The notes beneath the pieces were generated by a model. It saw only the letters and a list, made by a program, of their open reading frames with translations. It was not told where the DNA came from and did not search any database. Shown piece after piece: positions 22,778 to 36,648 of a DNA stretch of 64,000 nt (its first letter is position 1; the number at the start of each line of letters is the position of its first letter). This DNA is from Rallus limicola (Eukaryota; Chordata; Aves; Gruiformes; Rallidae), in NCBI GenBank assembly GCA_022605955.1, contig JAKCOZ010000001.1, forward strand, positions 101,712,211 through 101,776,210. Reading direction: 5' to 3'. A program made the translations under genes and the position numbers.

Positions 22778-25700
22778 CTACAAAAGAAAAAGAAAGGAAG
22801 GAGGCTAATAAAAAGCTCACTGAATATCTGGCTAACCTGTCCAGCTGTCGTGGCAGTATAAAGCCCATTGTAATTAATCAGTAATTAAACATTATTGCAT
22901 GTCATCCTAACCACTTAAAACTACACTGCTGTGCCACAAAGCTCTCCTGGCTAGAGAAGAGCTATTTGGGAAACCTCTATTGCCTGTGGTGCAGCAGTGC
23001 TGTGGCTAAGGAGGAGACTAATCTCTGTGGTCCTGCTTCACACAGGTCTTCGACAGTAGCTGCTCCTCTCTGCTGGGTGAGCGAGCCAATCTAATTTCGA
23101 AACAGCTGATTAGCTTGCAGAGGAGTAACATACTTCTTTACTTTTCAGTTGCTAATCATGGAAGTGTTCACAAACCAAAATCTGTGTGGCTTGTTTGGGA
23201 TAGGGCATCCCATCTCTTCGACAAAACAGTAACAAAGACCTGTAGGAAAAAAGTGAAACTTGCACACAGCCAGCTGGGAGAAAATTCTCACAGCAAAGAG
23301 TCCCAGAAAAACACAAGCCTGCTTGCTTTAACTGACAACCAAAGGATGCTTTGAGATTTTGCAGGGTAAAGGGGGAATGAGCTGTATCTGGGTCATGATG
23401 GTACTTAGGTGAGCCCTAGACCAGGTAACATTTGTGTGAATTGTATGTACTGATAAGGCAAAGCAGTGGAAAGTGAGATGCTTTACGACATGTTTAGTTA
23501 AGAATGGCTTTTAGCAAGAGGAGCAGGTATGAGAAGTGGGTGACTGTTTTCACTGTCCTGTTTTGTATTCAAGGAATATGCTGGATTACTTTACATCTAC
23601 GCATATTTTACAAACCTTTTGTCTGCTTCTAGATAGAGAGCTTTTATTATTATTATTATTATTATTTTTAACCAAAACGGACAAAAAGGGTTCGAGAATA
23701 AATTACATTCACAGAATTGTAAGACTACCTCACTCTGAAAGACTAAATACTTTGACAAGTATTTAACAAAAATGCAGAGGGAAGCAGGAAACCAGCTGAG
23801 AATTATAATGAGCTGTATAACATTTGCACTCTTTAAGAAACACACTGTTCCTCAGAGAGGTATTAAAGCATGCAGTATAAATATTTATATTGTTCCTAGT
23901 CATAAGCAAGAAATGTGTTTAAACAAAGTTAAGAATTCACTACAAAGTACACACAATGGACAGTGTTGGCATAAGCTGATGCGAAGCAGTAATTTCTTCT
24001 GTCAATTTTACCTGCCTGGGAATGAAATTTTGTTACTGAACTATTGTGGAGCACCGTGAAATGCCCCAGCTAATATATACATTCAGCAGAGGAAGGCCTT
24101 AGAGCACTCTGAGCCATGAAAATCAACTTACTGTACAGTTAAAACGTGAACGCCCATAAGGGAGAAAATAACTGCAATTTCAACTCAGTTCAGAAGTTTG
24201 CGGTGTAAAATACAACGTGCAGCTGAATTCAAAGCGATATCCAAAGGAGAAAAGTTTGTTTCAGTAAATCCTAGCAGGGAGCAGGAGAAGGAACACACAG
24301 ATGAAAATATTTTCTGCTTGCTGCTTTTCCATTCAAGCTAAGGGAGAAGGGCACCAGCTAAGGGTATGGCAGGTGGCAAACCAGCAATGCCCTGTACGGC
24401 GCCGGTCCAGTGCCTGCTCAGCAGTACTGGGCTCCTTGCTCAGCCTTGGCTGCAAGGATAACCTAGAGGACAGCTTACTGATTTTTAAGTAATGGTCGTA
24501 CCCATCAGTAAGAACCGTGGCATAAAATGCTCAGAGAAGCTGCAGAGGCCCTATTTTAAGCATCACGCAGGCTACTCAAGTGCAATGCATTCTCTTATCA
24601 GCCACCACGGTGAGGGTACCTTCCAGCGCCGAACTGCTTGGGAAGGTATCAAGACACTTAAAGGTTGCAGGCTGTGGCGGGGAAGCACGTGTGACACAGG
24701 GTCAGTAGTCACTGTGTCTAAAGCATGTTTCTGCAAGGTCCTTCCCTTGGGTAATCTCGCAGGGGTTTACTCCATCAGGATGTTGAGCTAAGCATGTCAG
24801 AATTTCCCAAATTAGTGCTAATGCATTTTGGATTAGCTTGTCAAACTGGGAATTCTCAGTTCTTGGCATCAAAGAGATGGCAGAGTATCTTTTCACACAG
24901 TGATTGCCTAGTTCAAATGCAAATGTGAGTCCCATGTTAATTTTAATTTTCAGCACTACTTAGCTTTAAGAATACATTAAGAAAAAAAGCTTTCAAGTTT
25001 AATATCAGGATATTGAAAGTCATGGAACTGAGATCTCATCAAGTAATGCACCTTTACAAAAGAGGAAGCAGAAAAGGTTTTACAGTCAACACTGCTGTAT
25101 GGGTTCTTGTTACTTATTAGGGGACTGAAAAATGCTTTTAGAAGATGCTTGTTCTTACTTACATTGCTTTTAGTTGTTTAGCACAGTTCAAATGGGGAAC
25201 ATTATTTCACTCCTACCTGCCCTTCACCTGTTAATAATTTAATACGTCTTAAAGAACCAAACACACAGATACAGCCTCAGACAAAATTAAGGGTAGTGCA
25301 GTATCTTCTCTTATCCCAAGCAGGCAATCTTGCAAAAGGTTATGCTCCACTGAGTTCAGCCTCCTTCATGCACCACCACCATCTGTTCTGACAGAAAAGG
25401 GATCTATTCCTGAAACGGTGTCACTCTATTTCTTGCTGCACCATGCTGCGTATCTCCATCAAACTTTTTTGTTGTTTTTTTGTTTTGTTTAAACTTACTT
25501 TGCATTTTCCTTCCTCTGTATCCCTTCTCTTTTAGTTATGTGACTAAGACAGAGGGACTGTGTTGCCGATATGACCACGTCCAGAGACACAGCAGTGCAA
25601 GGCTGGGAACTATCAGAACTTCTGCTCATGCAAGATGGCCTTCCACCCTCTCTGCTGGAATTATTCCAGGTTTACTCTCTTTTAAAAAGAGAACCAGATG

Positions 25701-25846
25701 AATCACTATCTGTTCAAGTGGAAGCACTCTGCTGGCACTGTCAGCACCTGCATCACTCAAGGGAAACATGGCTGTAACTGACCCTCTGGCTGAAGACTGA
25801 ACCGGGGACTCGGCACGCGCGCGTGGAAAGCAGGGTGTTCACTCAC
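22778..25846 (-). other. APP: APP intron 16 (3,069 bp)
   Basis: It splits the A-beta coding sequence between Leu17 and Val18, as in other vertebrates. Donor GTGAGT, acceptor TTTGTAG with a long pyrimidine run. The only repeat noted is the ATT microsatellite near 23,643. Confidence 0.93.
23643..23668. repeat. ATT trinucleotide microsatellite
   Basis: About eight TTA/ATT units within APP intron 16, flanked by T-rich sequence. Confidence 0.9.
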
Positions 25847-25947
25847 CAGCTTTTGATGATGAACTTCATAGCCTGAGTCATGCCGGAACTCCGCGTCCAT
25901 CTTCACTTCAGATATCTCTTCTGTTTTAACATTGGTCAGCCCGGAAC
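25847..25947 (-). CDS. APP: APP exon 16: beta-secretase site and first 17 residues of A-beta
   Basis: The 101-bp exon (phase 1 in, phase 0 out) starts with GT of a split Gly codon and encodes [16 protein letters not shown] followed by A-beta residues 1-17, D-A-E-F-R-H-D to H-H-Q-K-L. The BACE1 site K-M|D-A and the alpha-secretase (ADAM10) site after Q-K of H-H-Q-K-L are both intact. The delta-secretase (asparagine endopeptidase) Asn585 is kept, but the next residue is Val instead of human Ile586. A-beta positions Arg5, Tyr10 and His13, which differ in mouse and rat, are as in human. The donor CTG|GTGAGT is consensus. The acceptor ends AACGCAG and has a purine-interrupted, weak pyrimidine tract. 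Confidence 0.97.
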
Positions 25948-28334
25948 CTGCGTTGCACCGCAATGACAATGGATAAAGGTCACCCACTCAGTCGTGCTCT
26001 GCTTACCTCTGCCGTCACGCGAGCAGAAGGCAATGGTATCATTCGCGCAGAGGAGGTGTGATGCCACGTGAAAGGGAACTGGGAGGAAAGTGAGGTACAT
26101 CTGATGTTTCAGTCCCACTGAGGTGACACAGAATGAGCTGGTAAAATTTCCTCCTCTGTTAAAACATTCCTTAATTCACTGCAGCTATGTTGGTACAAGA
26201 ATCAAAGGCTTCCAGCATGAAACACCTCAAGAACTAAGCTGCGAGGGATCAACAGCGTTCTCCTGAATTGTGTCACAGGATGCAGACAGATCTGCTTCGA
26301 CAGCCTCTTTAGCAATGCCAAGAAAATTTGGCGTTTAGGCCGAAACCTTCCTCCTCCCTGAGCTCAGGCTTCTGGGAGAAATAAACACGTACCCACTGTG
26401 TAGTGAGGAATCCCAGGTATCACAATTTCTTGCTTCCCGTGAGTCTGTACCTTCTGCACAAACACACATGTGCAAATGCTCACTAAGTTCACACAGCTCC
26501 CATTTGTTTTCGTATTTCCGGCTGCTCGGAATTACCACGATTTAAGGCTTGACCTCTGCCTGAGAGGTGACACCATAACCGTCCCTTGGGTTACAAACAC
26601 ACAGTAAAGCAAGTCAGCACAGCCTGCAGCCATTTTAACTGTAGGTAGTTTGTGGTCCTGCCCTCCCCTTACGGATGCGAAGGGGGGATGCTGCACGTTT
26701 CTAACTGGAGGGAAGGCCAGGATTTCCTCCTGGAAATTAGCCTTAGGAGACTGAGCCAGACTTAGAGCAGCTGAGCAGTGCGCCCCATCTATCTACATAC
26801 CAGTGTATCTACGAATGTTTTGTCCTGAAAAGCTGGCTCTGGCTTACAGTGAACATATGGGTACTCATACGGCTGGTTATTTTCCTTCTCAGCACCAACT
26901 GACTGACATTTGTATTTCTTGGAGGTACAAACACTGCAGAAACATGGTGTTTATGAGAAGTTACTTCCTCACCCTATCTAATGTGGTAAGTACAAACTAG
27001 TTCATATTCCATGCCTGTATTTATTTTAGCATTTTATCACTCCAACCTTCTCTCCAAGCATTCCTTTTGTTTCTTAGTATTTTGGGCTGGCCTTAAACTG
27101 ATTGCAGAGGAAGAACCTCTTCTATAATTCTCAACACTACTGACTGCTGTTATGCTGCACCATCTCACTGGACTCCCAATTAATTCTCAAAGACTTCCAT
27201 GTGCCAATGAGCTCCACAGTCTAAAGTAGCACTCAATGCAAGAATTATTGCCCTTTTATTGCCTTTGAATGTGCAATTACTTTTTTCACTGAATGCTGAT
27301 TTATTTTTTTATTATGAGTCAGCAAGAACAGACTTCCCTGGAACACCTCTGGACTGTACAGACAATCCTATTCTAATGTTCTGACCTTTTCTTTTTTACA
27401 GTAAACCATGCAAAGGATAGGCAAGTATCATCTTCATGCAGTATTTGTGATTATTTTCTTGAACAGTCTAGTCTGCTCCATAAATTCTGCCTGTCTTCTT
27501 TTTCTTAAAGGAACAAAGCACTTCAAAATCTCAAATTTCTTTAAGATTTTTGATGCTACATTTCAGTGCTGACATAAGCATATTATGACACTTATATATG
27601 GGACCATTTCTAAATGCAAGAACTGTAACATACTTAAGGAACTGCGGTGTTCTCTCAATGAAAAGCAGGAGGAAATGGAGATGAAAGAAAGAAAACCCAC
27701 ACGGTACCTGAAAAGAGGTTTAACTTTCTATCCCTGAAGCAGCTACGGTTAGTTTTCCAAACTAAAATAAGAACACAACTTACTCTCCTTTGTGCATCAT
27801 CTCAAAACTGCCCCTACACCCACATCAATGGGAAGCGAAGAATATCAGACCATGTATCTGGCTGCACAGACGCTCACCTCTCCAACTGCCCGCCTTTCTG
27901 CTTTTAGGATGAAAAAGGGAGGGGGAATACATCCAACAGTGGAATAGTAGTGCCTCACACAGATTATACAGCTGGGAGGAAAGGATATTCCCAGGGCTCG
28001 GTTCACTGCCCCTGGCTGTAGTGACCAAAGAAATGGCTGGCTCCCAGCTGCTCGCCACTGTCCATGGGCCACTCCTGCTGCCCTTAGACGTGCTGGCAAA
28101 AGCATCATGTGGGAGGTCCCCAAGGCAAGGGCCTGAGGAAGTGCACAATTCTACTGTGACAGCCAGCATATTCACTGCAGCACAGATACTGGTTAGAATA
28201 TATCCACACATATATAAGATACATCTGTGAAGAGCCAACTTGTCTTTTGCTGAGGGAAGTTCTGCCTCCCAAACCTTTTAGAGGCCACTGTAAGAGTCAG
28301 GAAGCACATGGGAAACAACAATTCATTTTGGAGT

Positions 28335-28610
28335 GAATCTGGATTTCCAAAAAGCCTTTGAGAAGGTCCCCAACCAAAGCTCTGGCAGAAGCGAAGATGG
28401 CAAGGATTAAAGAGGGAAAGTCTTCCCCAGCTTCCCATAACTGATTAAAAGATAGGAAATGAAGTGTAAATATATTGACATTTTTTCACAATGGAGGAAG
28501 GTTACCAGCAGGGTCCTGCAAGGATCTGTGCTGTGCTCATTGCAAAATGATGTGGAAAAAGGGAGTGAATAGTGACGTGACAAAGTTTATTGACAAAAAA
28601 AATAAAAGAA
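28335..28610 (+). mobile_element. Old LINE (CR1-like) reverse transcriptase remnant
   Basis: On the + strand, a short frame reads L-D-F-Q-K-A-F-E-K-V-P, the conserved RT block A, and about 140 bp further, in another frame, V-T-S-R-V-L-Q-G-S-V-L, the block before the YxDD region, followed by N-D-V-E-K-G-V-N-S-D-V-T-K-F. The catalytic YADD region is not recognisable. Frameshifts and lost sequence show it is ancient and dead. Weak LINE-like sequence may continue to about 29,340. It lies antisense to APP. Confidence 0.6.
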
Positions 28611-29212
28611 AAAAAGAGGATAGTCAAAACCAGCTGCAAAGGCCTGCAGAGGAATATTGCGAATTCAGAGTGCACAATAAAAGGGAAATGATATTCAGTG
28701 TAGATATAAAATAGAGTGGTGCTTGCAGGCATACACAGCCCTCACTATACATACACAACAAGAGGCTCTAAATTAGCTCTGTTCCACCCAGGACATAGAC
28801 CTGGCAGTCACTGCAAATAACTCTCCATGGGCAGTCACCTCAGCAGCAGTCACAAAGGCAAGGAGAAAGCTGGGAGGCATTATGAAGGAACAGAGAACAC
28901 AGAAATGTTGTTACACAACTGTATAAAGGGTGCATCCTCTTTTTACATCTGGCTATGCATTCTAGTCACTCCAGCTCAAAGAAAGGCAGAAGAACTAGGA
29001 AAAGATACAAAGCAGTGAGACACGGAAAGGTTTCTGGGAAAGAGGGAGTTTTCAGGCTGGAACGGACAACGGAGGGGAAGCACTACTGAGGCCTGTACGA
29101 CTGCGAATGACAATGAGAAAGTCTGCAGGAAATGGTTATTCATACTTTCTCCTAAGAAAATATGGGACACCAATATGGCAATGGCACAGCACATCAAAAC
29201 CCAACAGAACAA

Positions 29213-29255
29213 TGTGTGTGTGTTTGTTTGTATATATATATATATATGTATATAA
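29213..29255. repeat. GT then TA microsatellite
   Basis: GTGTGTGTGTTTGTTTG runs into TATATATATATATATATGTATATA. A compound simple repeat in intron 15. Confidence 0.9.
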
Positions 29256-30912
29256 AAATCTGTCACAATACAGAATTGGACTGTGGAACTCATTGGCACA
29301 AACCACAAGGATGTTCAAAACTCAAACAAACAAATGCAAAGAAGAAAGATTCGTCCAGAGTTAGTCAACACAATGGTGAAAACGCAATGTCGAGCCCTGG
29401 AAGTCTATCAAATGCTGGCTGCCAAAAGCTCAGCGGACGTGCCAGGAGTGTAAGGCAGAGGTGAAGTAAGGATCCTCTGTGTACCACTGCTAGAGGGAGG
29501 GTAACGGGCTTGGGGACTTCTGCTCTTGGGCACCTTCAGTGAAAGCAGGCTACGATAGCTTTAGATCGTGGGCCTTCAGTTAAACAGAGCAAAGACGCTA
29601 CAGCAGGAGCTACAGCCGTATTTCATAGGGCAGAACAGGTCAGGAGCCTTCACATCACTAAGTGATGGAGGGGGATAAGTTCATCAGCGGTCTCAGCTGC
29701 TGGAAAAACAAAGGAACGGGCTTCCCTAAAGCCACGTTTCTTTGAGGGTTCCCTTCCCTCCTCTCATTCCAATCAAATGGCAGCACAGGAGCTGTATTTC
29801 CATCATGCATCAAGTTAAGCAATCTTTTGCCCAATCAGGCAGAAAATTTTTGGTTTGGGCCAGGTGACCAAGGTCTGGAAGTCTACTTGGCCTTACTCAC
29901 CAATTCACAAAAATGTCATGGGATTGGAATACAAAAGTAGGACCTACTTTTTTTTTTTAGGAATTTAATGTTACAAGACTTACTAAAACTTGGTTTTGGC
30001 AGCTGGCACAGGAAAAAGGTCAGAAACAGAAAAAGTCTTCTTTTGCACTAACAAACCTGATAGCAAGTTCTTCCTTCCTCCTATTGCCCTTAGAAGTGAG
30101 GAAAAAGACTTCTAAAAGTATGACTGGGGTAACCTGGTTGTCTTCTGCAAATACATGATTGCATGGTAAGAGAAGCATGAGTCTACACTGGAAGCAATTA
30201 ACTACCTGGTATGAGACAAAAATATATATGTGGGGCTATGTACGTCTTTGCACCATGTTACACTATGGAATTTAGACTTTCTACTTAACAGACTTCTCTC
30301 TATTTCCAGTTCATTCACCTTCCTGTCCTGGTGACAATATACCTAGACCTACATGCTAAAGTCAAACATTCATTTTGCAGAGGTAGTAACTGAAGAAGGA
30401 AAAGCTAAATGAAGAAGAGGAAAAAAGGGTCCTTTGCAAAACTTTTATTAAACGTGTGGGAACCAAGTAAGATGCAAACAGCCCAGGGCTGCCCCACACC
30501 ACCCTACTCTTGCATTGAAGGCAGTCATAGAAAGTTCACTATCTGTCAAGGCCTTTAACTCTGACACAAAATGGTGTTTTTTAACTACCAAGCCTAAAAT
30601 ACACAGCCCAAACACAAAAGCCAATGTAAAAGGAGAAAAGTGACAGCAACAGCCTCACTCCAAATTCACAAAAAATGGTAATTTTAAAGTGCTTTTTCTT
30701 CTGAATGTCTTAATATTCAAAAATGCTACAGTTTGGATGGTAAATATATTTACTTCCAACTCCTTAGAGAAACTGACAAAACTATTAACCCATCAAAACC
30801 ATTGGGTTAAAAGGCTCTAGCAAATTTAAACAAAATGAGTTATGACAAGCTTTTAATTATATTTACGTTAATTGGTAATGTTAACAGCTTTTATATATAC
30901 ATGGATGTAGAC

Positions 30913-30927
30913 GCATGCATGCATGCA
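30913..30927. repeat. GCAT tetranucleotide repeat with overlapping UGCAUG motifs
   Basis: GCATGCATGCATGCA is self-complementary, so the APP transcript reads it with overlapping TGCATG motifs. It lies 5 kb upstream of exon 16 in intron 15. Confidence 0.85.
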
Positions 30928-32341
30928 CAGGCATATCCAAACATCATCAGGAGTGGCATCTGCAAGCCTTATTGTCCCTTGCACTTCAAAACCAGCAAAA
31001 TCATATGGAGTTAAAAACTACTCATATGAAATAAAAAACAAGTAGCAACTTTAGGGAACACCTTACTCTCACACAGATGAACTTCTGCATTTGCATAAAT
31101 ATGCATTTAGGCTTTAAGAAGGGTAAGAAAAATGCAGATGTCATGAATTCGATCAAGGACACAATTAGGTGTACATTTTCTATCATTACTGCTTGTAATT
31201 GCTTCATCTAACTGTTAAGAAAAGCAAGATTTTGTAATACTGTTTTGCAAGAATCTGCAACAGGATTAGCTGTGCCTGTGGTCTTCCAGTTATTTTTAGA
31301 GTTCAAAAAGAAGCACAGCTGAAACTACCAGAGCTGGGTGGTCTCTACATGGAGAACACCTGAAGCAGGAAATTTAAGCAACAGAAGTAGTGACTGCATT
31401 CAGGAAAACATTTAACTCCAGGCCCATGAACTGTATTTGAGTAATGGCAAGAACAAAAGAAGAATTGTTGAGTCAAGGGCTGTTTCAAGTGTTATAAATG
31501 GCTTTATCAGGGTAAAGCTTCACCTAAACCAAAACGGGTGGGCAGGAAGGAATGCAATGTTTAAAGAATTACCTGGGTAGACAGCTGCATGTCCTTACGC
31601 AAAGTTCAACTATTACTTCTATAAGACTCAATGACTTTGTGCAGGACATTTCATTTTGAAATGATAGAAGAAGAAAGATTGTATGCTCACTTAAAAAAGA
31701 TTAAAATGAAGATTATATACTCAGCTTTGTAAGGACATCTCCAATATCATTGAGGAGTAAGTACTTTTAAGACCTCATGGAACTAAAATTCCCTGGTGTC
31801 CCCTTGGAAGCTGGTAAAATGGCTGGTTGTTTTCAGGTCAAGGATGACTGCAGGGCTCCCAAATTGGAGAACACAAAAAATGAGTGCAAAAATAAAAGTT
31901 ATCTTTTTGAAAAAAGAATCACATTAAAACTTAGTATGAAATAATTCTTTTTCAGAATACCAGAGGTTTTTTAATGTGTGTGTAAAAATTAATCAAACCA
32001 AGTAAAATCTGATCATCTTTCTGGCCTGTCAATGCAGCTGCTGTGCATATACACATACATCTGCTTTCACAGTGAATAACTATCCAATTTATAAAGTAAA
32101 ACAAAACAATGGAAAAAAAATCCATTAGTGATTTTTATTTGGTAGCTGCAGACAATTGTTTTAAGACAACTGTATTGAACTAACATCACTAAGATGGGAA
32201 AAAAAAAAACCTGGCAATTTCTGGCAAGAAAATCATAAATAATTCACTAAGCTGCTCTATGCCCTCACCTCCTAAAGGCTGCAGCAGATGTGCTAATGAT
32301 GCTGCAGAACAGTCATTAGGCTCACAGAGTCTCTCCAACCA

Positions 32342-32348
<7 letters not shown>

Positions 32349-32381
<33 letters not shown>
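32349..32381. repeat. TA microsatellite
   Basis: About 16 TA units; likely length-variable and able to form cruciform DNA. Confidence 0.93.
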
Positions 32382-32386
<5 letters not shown>

Positions 32387-35300
32387 ATTCCCTCAGCTTT
32401 CTATATAATGTAATAAAGATGGACATGTCATGATTCAGAGCGGAAGGGCCAGAGACATGGCATCAGCTTTATGTGCAGTGTCTCCTCAGAATTACCTAAA
32501 CTCCTTGCAAAACAATCAACTGACAGAGAGTTGGGAGAACACACACAAAAAACCCCCAAGCTATATTACATTGAAGAAAGTAACACATTATAACCAGATC
32601 CTTGCATTGTGAATTACTGGCATCCTGTGAGTGATATAATTACCGCTGTTAGTGGTATAATTACAGTTGTTACTGTGCTGTGGATGGGAGTATGAGCTAC
32701 CTTGCAGAGAGCACTGGTTATTTTCTGTACCACCTTGGATTTCAGAGAATCTGCACGTGATAAGCAGCCTAATGGTAGGCCTAATCTTTGATCAATATCC
32801 ACAGATTAAACCTGCTGGATTAACAGGAGCAAAAAGGAGCCCACTTCTGATGTTTTTATGTGTATCTTTACATGTCTGTAAGTCTTCCTCTATACACACA
32901 CAAAGAGAAAACGGTTACTAATGAACACATACCCAAAATTCAGCTACAGGAAATCAAATGTTCCCCATGAAAAAATGACCTCTGGGTCACGGACGAAAAG
33001 GAAATAAAATTGAGAAAGAGTGGGACTATCAAGCAAAGAGGTATTCTTTCTATTTGAAGCTCTTCCTATGGAAGTTCTCAGGGTGGATTGAAGCCTTCTA
33101 ACGTCTCCCTGTGTGAAGCATTATATAAATAGCAAGAAATACGTCATAATCTCCTGTCATTCTGTGCTGTGTTAAAAATAGCTCACTGACGACTATTTAG
33201 TACATCTAGATATTGTTCTTCCCTTTGACCTTTTATTATATCTATTTACATCCTTTTCAGGAAAGAGACAAAAGGATTTACACATAATTCTTAGTTTTGT
33301 TCCCCCCATTTGTGAATGAAGAAGGGGAACAATTGTGTGTGGAGGCAGTAGGCTCCCTTTCAAGTACCAGTGTGAATCACACAGATGTTTTATCTGCAGT
33401 AGGTAACAGGGGTCTTCCTGACATTACCCTTCTCCTGGAACTCAAGTAAATCAGATTAAAATTCCAGCTTCAACCACCGACAGCCAAGATAGACGGAAAC
33501 AGAAGCAGGGATCTGGACAACTGACTTTAATTTTTAAATTCTTTTTTCTTTAAACTTGATCCTTGCTCAAAAGCTTTTCTGTTCTATGGACTGGGTAACT
33601 CCTCACCCTTTTATTTATTATTTTGAAACAGAAAATGATGTGGTGAAGCAACAACATCCTAGGTATCATCAACATTACTAACAACTAAGCACTTGCTCTT
33701 CTTTTCTCTCCTATGACCAATTATCTCTCGTGTGGGAATGGGGCACAGATCACCTGCATGCTTGTGATCCACTTTTAAGAAAAATACAGCGATCATTTTA
33801 AGAATGTTGTGTGGGTGAAACATGCTAAAATGCAAATGTGAGGGAGAAGAAAGGGCACGTGTATGTATGCTTTGTTTTAGTTCTTTTAGAGATGATTTTC
33901 TTCAAGATTTTGAACACCTACAAAACATTCACTTATTTTTATTCCCAAGCTTGGACTCTAGCAGGTTGACATGACACTGCTGTTTTCACTCTGAGGTAGC
34001 GGCTCACCATCTTGTTCACTTGAGCAGAGCAAGTAGAAGCACAAACTGCAAAGTGAGGACTGTTTAAGTGGAAAACCCTTTAGGAAATCAACAAAAACCT
34101 GGGCAAGTAAAACAATAACAAAATGTTACAAGCAGCCCCATGTACTAATACGCCTCTGGATCCCCTGTTAATACTTTCTCATTCTTGAATCATATCCCTG
34201 TTTTTCAGATTGTTTTTTCCATAAAGAATAGCCCCTAAATGCAAACCCTGACTGTACTACAATGGTAGTGACTGCATATTGTATCTCTTTTCCTATTTTA
34301 ATCTCTAACATAGAAATGTTATTTCTAATTAGCATGTAAAACAACTGCAAAGCACACAGTTCTGAACCATCAGAATCCCTTTTGTGTTTCAGAGTTTAAT
34401 TACATATCCATTTGCTTTCCCCATTCCAAGTTTATGTTACTTAGGCTGCTATCAGTTTTTTTGTTAAATTGAAATTTTACCACAGATAAATTGTTTTTAA
34501 AGCATGATAAAAAAAATCAGGTAGAAATTTATTGCCAGAATTTGTATCAGTAAGCACAAATTTGATGAAGCCTGGACCTGGTGATTTAAGACATACAGAA
34601 CTTAAGGCCTAGGTGGAATGCATTTTGCTTACTGTTACAACACATTGAACACTGCTGTAACAGGACAAAATCCCTATTTCAGGTGCACATGCAAGACACT
34701 TTGTGCTGTGAAATCTGGAATGCAGGCACAGCAGGGAGAGATTTCCATCTCTCCAGGGAAGCAGTCATCCCTCTGCAGGGAGGAATGCGGCCTAGGTCCT
34801 TGCCAGGCTGGAGGGGCTCACTGTGCCAAAAGCAGTGCGTGGGCCTCTACAGCACTTAAAACTCTGCGCTGAAGGTGACACTGGGCTCTGGACAGTACTT
34901 TTACACTTGAGCAACTATCCCATGTGATTTTTATTAAGCAAAAGCTACTGCATCTGCTCAAAATTTCAAGCCATAATGGTCACATGGTGAAAGATGCCTT
35001 ACCTCAGCAGTCTATCATACACACTCACAAAGATCAGTCCTGACCTATGCTGGTCACGCTTCTGGTACTATTTGTATCACCCCAACCAACAAAGCACTCT
35101 GATAAGATGGGCTGAAACACACCATTTTCCTCTGAAACCAGAGTAAGGCAGTGTGAGAAAATCACACCAAGGATTTCTGTCACCAGTGTGTATGCGTGGG
35201 GCAATAGAAGGAAGGAAGGATGAGTCTTCAGTAATAAACATGGGCCTTGGAACATGAGATTATTCATGATGACTGAACTTTAAGTAGCTAACAATCACAA

Positions 35301-36648
35301 GCTTTAGTATTACAAGAAAACTGCTAGATTGAACTAATGTTGCAAAATTTGAATTAAACACATTCACGTCTCATTTGTGATGATATCTCTACTCCTCTCG
35401 AGGAAGAAATCTGATTCAGAAGGCAGAGAGAACCCAGTATTGGGAAGATGTTCCCCAATCCCATGATTTCTGGCACTTTTGTACAGCTAGCTCTGTACCT
35501 GTGTCCAGGCTCTCTTCATGGAATGAATGAAGACTTTAAACAGAAGTAAAGGTATTAGACTACTACAACAGCACTAGGAGCACGTCACCTGGCCAGCCTT
35601 GATGTGTATCCCAACTGATTGCTGTAACATAGGAGCTTATTTTATTTCCTGCTGTAGCAATTTCTATAGTCAGCAAACACCGGTGAGTTTTTGGAAAGAT
35701 GTAAACACAGGAGGAGGGGATTGTCCATACTGCTATCTAATGGATGTTTAGAAAAAAATATGAAGCAATAAAGAAGCTTGATGTGATCTGAAGGAAAAAA
35801 TCACAGTGATGATGTGACACAGAAGTAATTCTGACCCTCTAATATACTGAGCTAATCTCACTATGTGTTGGGGAGTAACCTCTTCTGAAATAAAAGGTGC
35901 TCTGCTCTCAATGGCAGCAACCATTAGTAGATAATCCTAAACAAAAAACAAGGGAAAAATAACCTAAAAGGCAAAAAAAAAAGTTAGCATGAAAAGCATC
36001 TTTTACTTTTGAAAACCAGATTTGTCCCATTTAACTTTTTTAAACATTTGCAGCCTGACTCAGGCTAGTCACCTGCTATTACTCTGAAACCAACAGGAAG
36101 GCACAGGTACCTACAGAGGGCAAATAATTACAGCCCCTCCCCCCCCAATGGAACGAACAGCCACACAGAGGTGTCCTCAGTGAATCCTGAGGGAGAATAT
36201 ATGTACCAGTTTTTAGCTATCTGGAGTAAGCTAAGCTAAGTATCACAGCAAAAACTCTTGATGTCCCTGCAGTTCTAAAAGTGTCATGTGAATCCTTTAT
36301 TAGCCCAATGGACAAGAAGCTGTATACTCTACATAGAAGATTTGATGTTTCTATCACATATTTCCAAATTAAAAGTAATCTCTGTGCTGCTGTGTCCATT
36401 GACTCCTGCCCCTGCCAAAGCCTTATGGCTGGAAGGGATGACAACTTGATACAAACATCAGTTCTGGGGCTGTGGGTCCCCATCCCTCTGTGAGCACCCA
36501 TTCCCAACGCCCCCGATACAGGCAGCACTCACACAGGCTGACTGATGGGGGTCTGCGTGGGAACTCTTCCCTGGCTCACGGCATAGCGTTGTGTTTCAAG
36601 AGAGGGTTTACCAAAGAAAAAGGTGACCATTTCGGCTCAAGCAGACAA

